Shown here in pieces: positions 34,497-42,450 of a stretch of 64,000 bases of DNA. The position numbers were made by a program, and so were the translations under genes. Positions within the stretch are counted from its first letter, which is position 1; every line of letters starts with the position of its first letter. The notes beneath the pieces were generated by a model. The model saw only the letters and a list, made by a program, of their open reading frames with translations. It was not told the origin of the DNA and did not search any database. The stretch is from Paraplanobispora takensis (GTDB lineage: Bacteria; Actinomycetota; Actinomycetes; Streptosporangiales; Streptosporangiaceae), in the NCBI RefSeq assembly GCF_016863195.1, contig NZ_BOOK01000007.1, forward strand, positions 101,501 through 165,500, read 5' to 3'.

Positions 34497-35260
34497 CGAC
34501 GCCTCCAGGCGAGCAGTGCGAACAGGCCCATGCCGGTCCCCCCGGCGGCGGCGACCAGCGGGTCCGGCGGCTCGAAGACCGCCGCGAAGCCGACGGTCTC
34601 CATGACCGCCATCACGGTGTAGAGCGTGACCAGCCCGGTGCCCCGGGCCTGCGGCCTGGCCACGATGCGGTCCACCAGCGCCATCATCACCAGTGACACC
34701 GCCAGCCAGCCGGCGAAGTTCTCCAGGGGGACGCCCCGGTACGGCCCGGGCTCGTGCCAGACCCACAGTCCCAGCCGGATCATCTGCGGGTCGAGGAACA
34801 GGTCCCAGGCCGTCAGGGCCACCGCGCCCACGACGATCCGGGCCGCGCGCGAGCCCGGCACCGCGGCGGCCGCCACCGCGTGGGCCGCCAGCCCCATGCC
34901 GCCCCAGGCCAGCGCCACGACGACCGGGACGTCGCCGAGCTGCGGCTGCAGCAGTTCGGTGTAGTGGTAGTCCCCGAACGGGAACCCGGTCCTGACGCCG
35001 ACCCACTCCGCCGCGTACCCGGCCGCCACCGCGGCGGCGAAGGCCGCGACGGCCCTGGGGAGGGTGTGGGCCGCCGCGGCGAAGGCGACCGCGCTCGCCG
35101 CCAGCAGGAGCACCACCACGCTGGTGAGCAGGATCGGCCGCGGGTGCAGCCCGGTCGCCACCTGCGCGGCGACCATCGCGGCCAGCAGCAGCGTCCCCGC
35201 CGCGCCGAGCACCCGGCGCGCGGCGGGGGCCCGTGTCGCAGGGACCCGTGTCGTCGTCAC
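34484..35260 (-). CDS. cruF: CruF-type carotenoid 1,2-hydratase
   Basis: 258 residues, about seven membrane segments. DUF422/CruF signatures are GYAAEWVGVRTGFPFGDYHYTE (residues about 97-118), TAWDLFLDPQMIRLGLWVW, and GPYRGVPLENFAGW. CruF adds water to the end of lycopene-type chains, giving a 1-hydroxy group that is then glycosylated (as in sioxanthin of Salinispora or bacterioruberin-type pathways). GTG start at 35260 after GGGCGGGAGCGG. First gene of the minus-strand cruF-crtD-glycosyltransferase operon. Confidence 0.88.
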   Translation of the reverse strand: MTTTRVPATRAPAARRVLGAAGTLLLAAMVAAQVATGLHPRPILLTSVVVLLLAASAVAFAAAAHTLPRAVAAFAAAVAAGYAAEWVGVRTGFPFGDYHYTELLQPQLGDVPVVVALAWGGMGLAAHAVAAAAVPGSRAARIVVGAVALTAWDLFLDPQMIRLGLWVWHEPGPYRGVPLENFAGWLAVSLVMMALVDRIVARPQARGTGLVTLYTVMAVMETVGFAAVFEPPDPLVAAAGGTGMGLFALLAWRRRWRK

Positions 35261-35935
35261 CGCTCGCCGCTCCCGCCCTCCGTGTGATCTCTCCTACGGG
35301 TGTTCCTTCGAGCGGCCGTCTCCGCCGGACGCATCCCGGCACCCCCTGTCCGGACCTTCTCCGTGCTATCCGGATCATCTCCGTGGCAAACCCGCCGCGG
35401 CGGCCCGCCGCGAGGAGCCTTTACCAGCTGCGGAGACGCGGGGCCGGTACCGGACGGGTGAGTCCTGAAGCGGATGGGGCGGAGGCGCGGCCGAGCAGGG
35501 TCGGGGAGCTCGCGCCGCCGGAGTCGACCGCCCACGTCCGACCGTCCCGCCGGCGCCGGAGCCGGCGGGACGAAAGGATTGGGGACCGGCAGCGGGAACA
35601 TCCGGCGCCGTCGGCCGGTTACATACATCGTGGCCGGTGTGCCCAGTGTCCCCGGGCCTCACCTATAACCGCCTTCGCGGACTACCGTTCGGCTGGAGCC
35701 GCGTTGTGCCTTTCGCCGAGAGGCGACACGCACACCGGTACACACGCAACGTCGACGGCCCCGCCGGGAGACTCCTCCCGGCGGGGCCGTCGGCGTTGCG
35801 GCACGGCCTCCCCGGTGGACGGGCGCCGGTCGCCGGTTCGGCTGCCGTGCGACGCAGCCGGGGTGGGCGACACCCGGCCCGCCGGGGGCGTGCTCCACGG
35901 GGGCCTGTGGGGGTGTACGCCGTGGATCCGCCCAT
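35261..35935. other. Intergenic region between cruF and the HxlR gene
   Basis: 675 bp with no supported gene. The cruF-proximal half must hold the operon promoter. On the minus strand, GTTT (35391-35388), a 16-bp spacer and GGATAG (35371-35366) weakly resemble the stress-sigma pattern near crtI, two mismatches in the -10. The other half holds the long hairpin at 35746-35799 that ends the HxlR transcript, then a second weaker inverted repeat (GCACGGC with GCCGTGC, 35800 to about 35850). Confidence 0.55.
35746..35799 (-). terminator. Long hairpin terminator downstream of the HxlR gene
   Basis: A 25-bp stem with one mismatched or wobble pair (inner arm CGGCCCCGCCGGGAG) and an ACTC loop, about 137 bp after the minus-strand HxlR stop codon. 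Confidence 0.7.
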
Positions 35936-36610
35936 CTAGGGCCGGGGGGTGTGGGCGAAGGACGACAGCTTGAACCACGCGGGTACGGACCGGCGCAGCT
36001 GCTGCGGGCCGTACACCTCCACCGCGCTTGAGCGCAGGGCCTCGGGCCAGGCGAGGTCGCCGCGCCATATCTCGATCATCCGGCGCAGGCGCGCGGTGAT
36101 CCTCACCGTCGGGGGATGGCCGGGGTCCTGGTCGCAGACGTCGGCGTCGCCGGAGGCGATGACCAGCCACCAGTCGCGGGTGTGGGGGGCGACGTCGGGG
36201 AAGCTGAACTGCACCACCGTGCGGCCCGGCGGGACGGCGTCGTGATCGACGTTGCGGTGCATGTCCCACAGCAGCAACTGCGGGTCGAGGTCCTCATCGC
36301 CGATCTCGGGGATCCAGCGCATGCCCCAGGCGCCCAGGGCCTCGACCACCGGTTGCAGCTCGCGCCCGGCGGGGGTCAGCGTGTAGCTCACCCGGCCGCC
36401 GTCGGGGCGGCGCTCCAGGACGCCCGCCCGCACCAGCCGGTTCAACCGCTTGGACAGCAGGGACGGGGACATCTTCGGCACCCCGCGGCGCAGCTCGTTG
36501 AAGTGACGGCTCCCGGTGACCAGCTCGCGGACGATGAGCAGCGTCCAGCGCTCGTCGAGCAGCTCCATCGCCTTGGCGACGGGGCAGAACTGTCCGTAGG
36601 AGGATCCCAT
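35936..36610 (-). CDS. HxlR-type regulator with C-terminal sterol-carrier-like domain
   Basis: 224 residues. The HxlR winged helix (about 5-95) has the conserved CPVAKAMELLDERWTLLIVRE, with the family cysteine at residue 9, then FNELRRGVPKMSPSLLSKRL and the wing DGGRVSYTLTPAGREL. The C-terminal 110 residues resemble the SCP2-like ligand domain found on many actinobacterial HxlR proteins, which may bind an acyl or sterol-like effector. It is divergent from an acyl-CoA dehydrogenase gene with 87 bp between starts and so probably controls it. Confidence 0.88.
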   Translation of the reverse strand: MGSSYGQFCPVAKAMELLDERWTLLIVRELVTGSRHFNELRRGVPKMSPSLLSKRLNRLVRAGVLERRPDGGRVSYTLTPAGRELQPVVEALGAWGMRWIPEIGDEDLDPQLLLWDMHRNVDHDAVPPGRTVVQFSFPDVAPHTRDWWLVIASGDADVCDQDPGHPPTVRITARLRRMIEIWRGDLAWPEALRSSAVEVYGPQQLRRSVPAWFKLSSFAHTPRP

Positions 36611-36697
36611 GCCGTCAGGCTAGCTCCGCCCCGGTGCTCCGGGCAGATACACATCTCGTACTAGGAGCCGGTGACCTGGCGTTCCTACCGTGGCTCC

Positions 36698-37837
36698 ATG
36701 ACCATCACAGTCAACCCCATCCCGACCGATGACGACATCGTCGCGCTGGCCGCCGAACTCGGCCTGCGCTGCGCGCCGAGCGAGGCTGAGCACGACCGCG
36801 ACGCGACCTTCGTGACCGAGGCCTACAAGGCGATGCGCGAATGCGGATACCTGCGGCTGGCGGTCCCCGCCGAGTTCGGCGGTCTGGGCGCCGGCCTGCG
36901 CCAGGTCGTGCTGGCCGAGAGCGAACTGGCCCGCCGGGCGGGCTCGGCCGCGCTCGCCGCGGCCATGCACCTGTATCTCACCCTCGTGCAGTGCTGGCGG
37001 CACCGCAGGGGCGCGCCCGACGCCGAGGGGGCGCTGCGCCGCGTCGCCGCGGACGAGCTGATCATGGCCACCAGCGGCGGATCGGACTGGGTGTCCCCGA
37101 CCACGACGGCCGTCGAGGCCGACGGGGGCTTCCGGTTCACCGGACGCAAGAAGTTCTGCTCGCAGGCGCCGGTCGCCACGGTCCTGTCGACCTCCGCGGT
37201 GCTGGGCGAGCCCGGCCCGGACGCCGAGGTGCTGCACGCCACGGTGCCGCTGTCCAGCCCGGGCGTGTCACTGGTCGAGACCTGGGACACGCTCGGCATG
37301 CGCGGCACCGCCAGCCACGACCTCGTGTTCGAGGACGTGTTCGTCCCGGCGGAGAAGGTCGTCGGGCGGCGGCCGTACGGCAGTCTCACCGGGCCGCTGC
37401 TGGTCGCGGTGATCCATTTCGCGCCCGTGGTGAGCGCGGTCTACCTGGGCATCGCGCAGGGCGCCTGCGACGAGGCGCTGCGGGTCCTGGGCGCACGCCC
37501 GCAGGATCCGGATCCCGCGACGGTACGGCGGGTCGGGGAGATGACCGCCCGGCTGCGGGTGGCCCGGTGGGCGCTGCTGGCCGCCGTCGAGGAGGTGGGC
37601 GAGGACCCGACCGCGGACGAGCAGACCCTGATCACGCTGATGGTGGCCAAACGGCACGCCGTGTGCGAGGCGAAGGAGATCGTCGATCTCGCCCTCGACA
37701 CCGTGGGCGGGCCCGCCTTCTTCCGGAGCTCTCCGCTGGAGCGGGCCTACCGCGACGTCCGGGGAGGCCCCTTCCACCCGCTCACCCCCGAGGCGACGCT
37801 GACGCTGACCGGGACCGGTGCGCTGAGGAGGAGCTGA
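36698..37837 (+). CDS. Acyl-CoA dehydrogenase family protein
   Basis: 379 residues. The fold is acyl-CoA dehydrogenase/flavin monooxygenase. The first domain is GYLRLAVPAEFGGLGAGLRQ. The middle beta domain has ATSGGSDWVSPTT, FTGRKKFCSQAPVA, and TWDTLGMRGTASHDLVFEDVFVP. The C-terminal helices end in IVDLALDTVGGPAFFRSSPLERAYRD. It lacks a clear base-Glu motif, so a flavin-dependent monooxygenase related to DszC/HpaH is possible. ATG at 36698 fits better than an upstream start inside the divergent promoter. It sits opposite the HxlR gene. Its substrate is unknown. Confidence 0.82.
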   Translation: MTITVNPIPTDDDIVALAAELGLRCAPSEAEHDRDATFVTEAYKAMRECGYLRLAVPAEFGGLGAGLRQVVLAESELARRAGSAALAAAMHLYLTLVQCWRHRRGAPDAEGALRRVAADELIMATSGGSDWVSPTTTAVEADGGFRFTGRKKFCSQAPVATVLSTSAVLGEPGPDAEVLHATVPLSSPGVSLVETWDTLGMRGTASHDLVFEDVFVPAEKVVGRRPYGSLTGPLLVAVIHFAPVVSAVYLGIAQGACDEALRVLGARPQDPDPATVRRVGEMTARLRVARWALLAAVEEVGEDPTADEQTLITLMVAKRHAVCEAKEIVDLALDTVGGPAFFRSSPLERAYRDVRGGPFHPLTPEATLTLTGTGALRRS

Positions 37838-37895
37838 GCACGGGCGGCTCCGTTGTAGACCCCGTGGGACGGCACAGGGTAACGTCCTCCCCGAT

Positions 37896-37908
37896 GGAAC
37901 AATGTTCC
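37896..37908. promoter_or_regulatory. GGAAC-AAT-GTTCC perfect palindrome (site 3 of 3)
   Basis: A perfect 13-bp inverted repeat with a three-base centre, 61 bp upstream of the MaoC start. The same core occurs at 3568-3578 and 5610-5620. It is the best-conserved copy and likely defines the operator consensus. Confidence 0.6.
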
Positions 37909-37968
37909 GGTCCGGCGCGGCCGAAGCGCCCGCCGGACGGCGCGTGGACCCATGGCGGAGGGGAAGGC

Positions 37969-38466
37969 ATGCAGTTCGGGCGCACCTATGAGGAGTTCGA
38001 GGTCGGCGCCGTCTACAGGCACTGGCCGGGCAAGACGGTGACGGAGTACGACAACCACCTGTTCTGTCTCCTGACCATGAACCACCATCCGGTGCACATG
38101 GACGACAACTACTCGGCGACCACCGACCACGGCCGCAACCTCGTCGTCGGCAACTACGTCTACTCCCTGCTGATCGGCATGTCCGTCCCGGACGTCTCCG
38201 GGCGGGCGATCGCGAACCTCGAGATCGAGTCGCTCAAGCACGTCGCCCCGACCTTCCACGGGGACACGATCTACGGCGAGACGACCGTGCTGGACAAGCG
38301 GCGCTCGGCCTCCAAGGAGGACCGCGGCATCGTCGAGGTGGAGACCAGGGGATACAAGCAGGACGGCACCCTGGTCTGCGTCTTCCGCCGCAAGGTCATG
38401 GTCCCGACGGAGACCTACCTGAAGGAACGCGGGGACCAGCCGGGACGCCCGGTCCCCCGGTCCTGA
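37969..38466 (+). CDS. MaoC-type dehydratase
   Basis: 165 residues of the hot-dog fold. It has EEFEVGAVYRHWPGKTVTEYDN, the hydratase-2-like NHHPVHMDDNYSA, LVVGNYVYSLLIGM, and KHVAPTFHGDTIYGETTV. It is of the same type as Rv2499c, which in M. tuberculosis lies beside fadE19 and the accA1/accD1 leucine-degradation genes. Its partner here is the acyl-CoA dehydrogenase gene 33 bp downstream. ATG at 37969 is preceded by GGAGGGGAAGGC. It probably hydrates a branched enoyl-CoA. Confidence 0.88.
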   Translation: MQFGRTYEEFEVGAVYRHWPGKTVTEYDNHLFCLLTMNHHPVHMDDNYSATTDHGRNLVVGNYVYSLLIGMSVPDVSGRAIANLEIESLKHVAPTFHGDTIYGETTVLDKRRSASKEDRGIVEVETRGYKQDGTLVCVFRRKVMVPTETYLKERGDQPGRPVPRS

Positions 38467-38499
38467 CGGCCGCCGACGCCCGCTCCGGAAAGGACCAGT

Positions 38500-39660
38500 G
38501 TGGATTTCGAGCTGAACGACGAGCAGCGGATGTTCCGCCGCACCCTGCGGGAGTTCGTCGACCGGGAGATCGTGCCCGTCGCGCCGGAGTGGGAGCGCAC
38601 CGGCCGCTACCCGGCCGAGATCGTCGAAGAGTTCAAGCGCATGGGACTGTTCGGGATCACGATCCCCGAGGAGTACGGCGGGCTGGACCTGGACCGGGTC
38701 TCCTTCGCCCTGGTCTTCGAGGAGATCGCGCGCGGCTGGATGGGGGTGGCCGGGGTGCTCGGCTCGCACTCGCTGGCCGCGTGGATGATCGCCCGCTACG
38801 GCACCGAGGAGCAGAGGAAGACCCTCCTGCCGGACCTGGCCACCGGCGCCCGCCGTACCGGGATCGCGCTGACCGAGCCGGGCGCGGGCACGGACCTGCA
38901 GGGCATCCAGACCCGGGCGGTCCGCGACGGCGACCACTACGTGATCAACGGCACCAAGACGTGGATCACCAACGCCCGGCACGCCGACCCGATGCCCGTC
39001 CTGGTCAAGACCTCGATCACCGAGCCCGCCCACCGGGGCATGTCGCTGATCCTCGTGGACGCCGGCACCCCCGGCTACACCGTCAGCCGCGACCTGCCCA
39101 AACTCGGCTACAAGGGCACCGAGACCTGCGAGATCGCGCTGGAGGACGTGCGCGTCCCGGCCTCGCGGCTGCTGGGCGGGGTCGAGGGCCGGGGCATGCA
39201 GCAGGCGCTGTCCGCCCTGGAGCTCGGCCGCATCAACATCGCCGCCCGCGCCGTCGGGGTCTCCCAGTGCGCCTACGACGCCGCGCTGAACTACTCCCGC
39301 GAGCGGCACGCCTTCGGCAAGCCCATCTCCGGCTTCCAGGCCATCCAGCTCAAGCTCGCCGACATGGCCACCGAGATCCAGGCCGCCCGGCTGCTCACCT
39401 ACTGGGCGGCCGTCCGCTCGGAGGCGAGCGCGGTGAACGCCGAGGCCGCCATGGCCAAGTACTTCGCCTCCGAGGTCGCGCTGCGCACCACCATGGAGGC
39501 CATGCGCATCCACGGGGGCTACGGCTACTCCCAGGAGTTCGTGGTCGAGCGCCTCTACCGGGACGCGCCGCTCATGGCCATCGGGGAGGGCACCAACGAC
39601 GTCCAGCGGATGGTCATCGCCAGGTCCCTCGTCGCGGGCGAGGCCAAGGTCGGCTGGTGA
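38500..39660 (+). CDS. Acyl-CoA dehydrogenase (FadE19-like)
   Basis: 386 residues with a full acyl-CoA dehydrogenase set: FGITIPEEYGGLDLDRVSFA, GIALTEPGAGTDLQGIQT, YVINGTKTWITNARHAD, PKLGYKGTETCEIALEDVRVP, RHAFGKPISGFQAIQLKLADM, and the C-terminal IHGGYGYSQEFVVERLYRD. Family members oxidise short or branched acyl-CoA (isovaleryl, isobutyryl) with ETF as acceptor. GTG start at 38500 after GGAAAGGACCA. Second gene of the MaoC operon under the GGAAC palindrome. It could supply the enoyl-CoA for the carboxylase encoded at 8-12 kb. Confidence 0.92.
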   Translation: MDFELNDEQRMFRRTLREFVDREIVPVAPEWERTGRYPAEIVEEFKRMGLFGITIPEEYGGLDLDRVSFALVFEEIARGWMGVAGVLGSHSLAAWMIARYGTEEQRKTLLPDLATGARRTGIALTEPGAGTDLQGIQTRAVRDGDHYVINGTKTWITNARHADPMPVLVKTSITEPAHRGMSLILVDAGTPGYTVSRDLPKLGYKGTETCEIALEDVRVPASRLLGGVEGRGMQQALSALELGRINIAARAVGVSQCAYDAALNYSRERHAFGKPISGFQAIQLKLADMATEIQAARLLTYWAAVRSEASAVNAEAAMAKYFASEVALRTTMEAMRIHGGYGYSQEFVVERLYRDAPLMAIGEGTNDVQRMVIARSLVAGEAKVGW

Positions 39661-39732
39661 CCGGCTGAATGCCCCGTACCGGGAATCCGATGGCGTCCCC
39701 GGTACCGGGCGGGGACGGATAAGGTCCGGAGC

Positions 39733-40929
39733 GTGGAACCCGTCGTCGCCGTCCTGCTGGTCGTCGCCCTCGTGGGCGTCCCCGCGCTGGTGCTGTGGCA
39801 GGTGCTGCGCGGACGGCGGGACCTGGGCAGCAGCCCGGCGGAGCGGGCCACCTTCGAGACCCTGCACACCGCCTCGCTGGCCGCCCCTCCGCTGCGGGCC
39901 GGGCTGACCGAGGCCGGGGCCCAGAAGGCCTCCCGCCACCTGAGGGAACTGCTCGGCTCCCCGGCGCTGGCGATCACCGACGAGCATCGGCTGCTGGTCT
40001 ACGACGGCGAGGGCGACCACCACGCCCAGGAGGTCTTCGACAACGCGGCCAAGACCCTGGCCGACGGCCGTACCCAGGTCCTCGGGCCGGAGGTCGTCTC
40101 CTGCGACCTGCCCGAGTGCCCGATCCGGTTCGCGGTCGTGGTGCCGCTCACCACCGACGGCAGGGTGGTCGGCTCGCTGGCCGCCTACGGCGGCAGCGCC
40201 TCGGCCGGCCTGGTCCGGGCCGCCCACGAGGTGGCCAGCTGGGTGGACTCCCAGCTGGAGCTGGCCGAGCTCGACCGCTCCCGGACCCGCCTGATGGAGG
40301 CGGAGGTCCGGGCGCTGCGGGCGCAGATCTCCCCCCACTTCATCTACAACTCGCTGACCACGATCGCGAGCTTCGTCAGGTCCGACCCCGACCGGTCACG
40401 CGAGCTGCTGCTGGACTTCGCCGACTTCACCCGCTACTCCTTCCGGCGGCACGGCGAGTTCACCACGCTCGCCGAGGAGCTGCGCTCCATCGACCGCTAC
40501 CTGACCCTGGAGCGCGCCCGCTTCGGCGACCAGCTCCAGGTGACGCTGCGCATCGCCCCCGAGGTGCTCCCGGTGGCGGTGCCGTTCCTGTGCCTGCAAC
40601 CCCTGGTCGAGAACGCGGTACGGCACGGCCTGGAGAGCAAGCCCGGGGTCGGCCGCATCTCGATCGTCGCCGAGGACGCCGGAGCGGAGTGCCGGATCGG
40701 CGTGGAGGACGACGGGGTCGGGATGGAGCCCGACCGGCTGCGCCGCATCCTGGCCGGGGACGCCGAGGAGAGGTCGGGGGCCGGGGGAGTGGGCCTGGCC
40801 AACGTGGACGAGCGGCTGCGCCAGGTCTACGGCGACGAGTACGGCCTGGTGGTGGAGACCGGCAAGGGTGCGGGAACCAAGGTCAACGTGCGTCTGCCCA
40901 AGTATCACCCGGGCGTCTCCGCGCACTGA
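39733..40929 (+). CDS. LytS-type sensor histidine kinase
   Basis: 398 residues. One membrane segment at the very N-terminus (about 4-25). A GAF-like domain (about 60-190) has cysteines in SCDLPEC. The His_kinase (LytS/YehU) box is LRAQISPHFIYNSLTTIASF (phospho-His202). The ATP-binding region has QPLVENAVRHGLE and GVGLANVDERLRQVYG. It would phosphorylate the LytTR regulator encoded two genes downstream, with an MFS transporter gene in between. In E. coli, LytS/LytTR pairs sense pyruvate and other small acids. GTG start at 39733. Confidence 0.92.
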   Translation: MEPVVAVLLVVALVGVPALVLWQVLRGRRDLGSSPAERATFETLHTASLAAPPLRAGLTEAGAQKASRHLRELLGSPALAITDEHRLLVYDGEGDHHAQEVFDNAAKTLADGRTQVLGPEVVSCDLPECPIRFAVVVPLTTDGRVVGSLAAYGGSASAGLVRAAHEVASWVDSQLELAELDRSRTRLMEAEVRALRAQISPHFIYNSLTTIASFVRSDPDRSRELLLDFADFTRYSFRRHGEFTTLAEELRSIDRYLTLERARFGDQLQVTLRIAPEVLPVAVPFLCLQPLVENAVRHGLESKPGVGRISIVAEDAGAECRIGVEDDGVGMEPDRLRRILAGDAEERSGAGGVGLANVDERLRQVYGDEYGLVVETGKGAGTKVNVRLPKYHPGVSAH

Positions 40930-40981
40930 GGGCCGCTCCGTCGAGAGGCGCCGCGGGCCGCCCGCCGCGCGGTTTGGTATG

Positions 40982-41045
40982 TCACATAGTGATGGAGATA
41001 TCACAACAACTGTTGAGTTATCACACAACCACATGTCAAGATCAC
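40982..41045. promoter_or_regulatory. Phased TCAC repeats upstream of the MFS gene
   Basis: TCAC occurs at 40982, 41001, 41021 and 41042, that is, every 19-21 bp. The first is part of TCACATAGTGA and the next two of TATCACA. The stretch is AT-rich for this genome and lies 50-112 bp before the MFS start. Two-turn phasing fits a regulator binding one DNA face, perhaps the LytTR protein encoded next door. Confidence 0.5.
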
Positions 41046-41093
41046 CTATCTTCTCGAGCATTCTTACGGAGCCGCCCCCCATCCGGAGGACTC

Positions 41094-42395
41094 ATGAGCA
41101 GCAGTCGCACGGACGCGCCGGACCCGGCCGGTAAGACGACCGTCTCCGGTGACGCGCCCGGGCGGGGGCTGGGGCGGCGCTTCTGGGTGCTGTTCTCCTC
41201 CGGCTCTGTCTCCAACCTCGCCGACGGCATCGGCCGGGTCGCCCTGCCCCTGCTCGCGGTGACCCTCACCCGCGACCCGGTGCCCGTCGCGGCGCTGTCG
41301 TCGCTGACCTTCCTGCCGTGGCTGCTGTTCGCGATCCCCAGCGGGGTCCTGGTGGACCGGATCGACCGGCGCTGGGCGATGATCGTCTCCCAGCTGGTCA
41401 GGGTCGTGGTCGTCGGCCTGCTGACGCTGGCGGTGGCGACGGGACAGGCGGCCCTGTGGATGCTCTACGCGGCGGCCCTGGCCCTGGGCGCCGTCGAGAC
41501 GCTCTACGACAACGCGATCCGCGCGATCATGCCCGCGGTGGTACGGCGCGACCAGCTGGAGAAGGCCAACGGCCGCACCGAGGCGGCCACCGCCGTCACC
41601 GACAGCTTCCTGGGCGCCCCGCTGGGCAGCGCGCTGTTCATGATCGCCGCCGCCCTCCCGTTCCTGGCGAACTCGCTGGGCTTCCTGCTCGCCGGGGCGC
41701 TGCTGTTCCTGCTGCCGGGCCGCTATCGCGCCGAGCGCGCCGCCGGGGACCGGCCCGCGAGCATGGGCGCGGAGATGGCCGAGGGCGTGCGCTGGCTCTG
41801 GAACCACACGTTCCTGCGCAACCTCACCCTGGTCGGCGCCCTGTCGGCCGGGGCGTTCAGCTCCGTCATGGCGGTGCTGGTGCTGTTCGTGGTGGACGTC
41901 CTCGAACTGCCGGCCGCCGCGTTCGGCTGGTTCCTGCTGGCCTCGGCGGCGGGCGGCATGGTCGGCGGGCTGATCGCGGCGCCGCTGGCCGCCAGGCTGC
42001 CCAGGGGCGCGGTCATGGCCGCCGGGCTGGGAGCCCCGGCGGTCTTCTTCGTGCTCATCGGGGCCCTGCCCTCGACGGCGACGCTGGTGGCCTCCTGCGT
42101 GATCGGCAGCATGGGCACGGTGGTGTCGAACGTCGTGGTCATGTCGATCCGTCAGGCCCTGATCCCGCCGCACCTGTTCGGCCGGGTGCTCGGGGTGATC
42201 CGCACGCTCCTGTGGAGCCTGATCCCGCTCGGCGCGCTGGCGGGCGGCCTGATGGCCGGCCTGTTCGGGCTGCGGACCCTGGCGGTGATCGGCGGGAGCC
42301 TGATGCTGGTGCTCCTGGTCCCGCTCGCGCTGACGCTCCACCGGCACCGGAGGGAGCTGGACACGCTGAACAGCGCGGATACAGTTGACACCTGA
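41094..42395 (+). CDS. MFS transporter (drug-exporter-like)
   Basis: 433 residues with about 10-12 membrane segments. It has the cytoplasmic motif GVLVDRIDRRWAMI (motif A type, GxLxDRxxRR) near residue 85, and GAVETLYDNAIRAIMPAVV, typical of enterobactin/drug-exporter-like DHA3 proteins. ATG at 41094 follows CCGGAGGACTC. It separates the LytS gene from the LytTR gene but has its own long AT-rich upstream region, so it may be a separate target of the pair. Substrate unknown; export of an acid or antibiotic is possible. Confidence 0.9.
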   Translation: MSSSRTDAPDPAGKTTVSGDAPGRGLGRRFWVLFSSGSVSNLADGIGRVALPLLAVTLTRDPVPVAALSSLTFLPWLLFAIPSGVLVDRIDRRWAMIVSQLVRVVVVGLLTLAVATGQAALWMLYAAALALGAVETLYDNAIRAIMPAVVRRDQLEKANGRTEAATAVTDSFLGAPLGSALFMIAAALPFLANSLGFLLAGALLFLLPGRYRAERAAGDRPASMGAEMAEGVRWLWNHTFLRNLTLVGALSAGAFSSVMAVLVLFVVDVLELPAAAFGWFLLASAAGGMVGGLIAAPLAARLPRGAVMAAGLGAPAVFFVLIGALPSTATLVASCVIGSMGTVVSNVVVMSIRQALIPPHLFGRVLGVIRTLLWSLIPLGALAGGLMAGLFGLRTLAVIGGSLMLVLLVPLALTLHRHRRELDTLNSADTVDT

Positions 42396-42450
42396 TGTCT
42401 GATTCATCACCCTCTAGGGAATTCCGTAGTGAACGACCGGAGGAGCGAGC

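Noticed and set aside
39669..39712. A GTACCGGG inverted repeat between the FadE-like gene and LytS as a terminator
   Set aside because: The arms pair only partly and are separated by an 11-base loop; CCCGGTACCGGG is also self-palindromic, so the structure is ambiguous.
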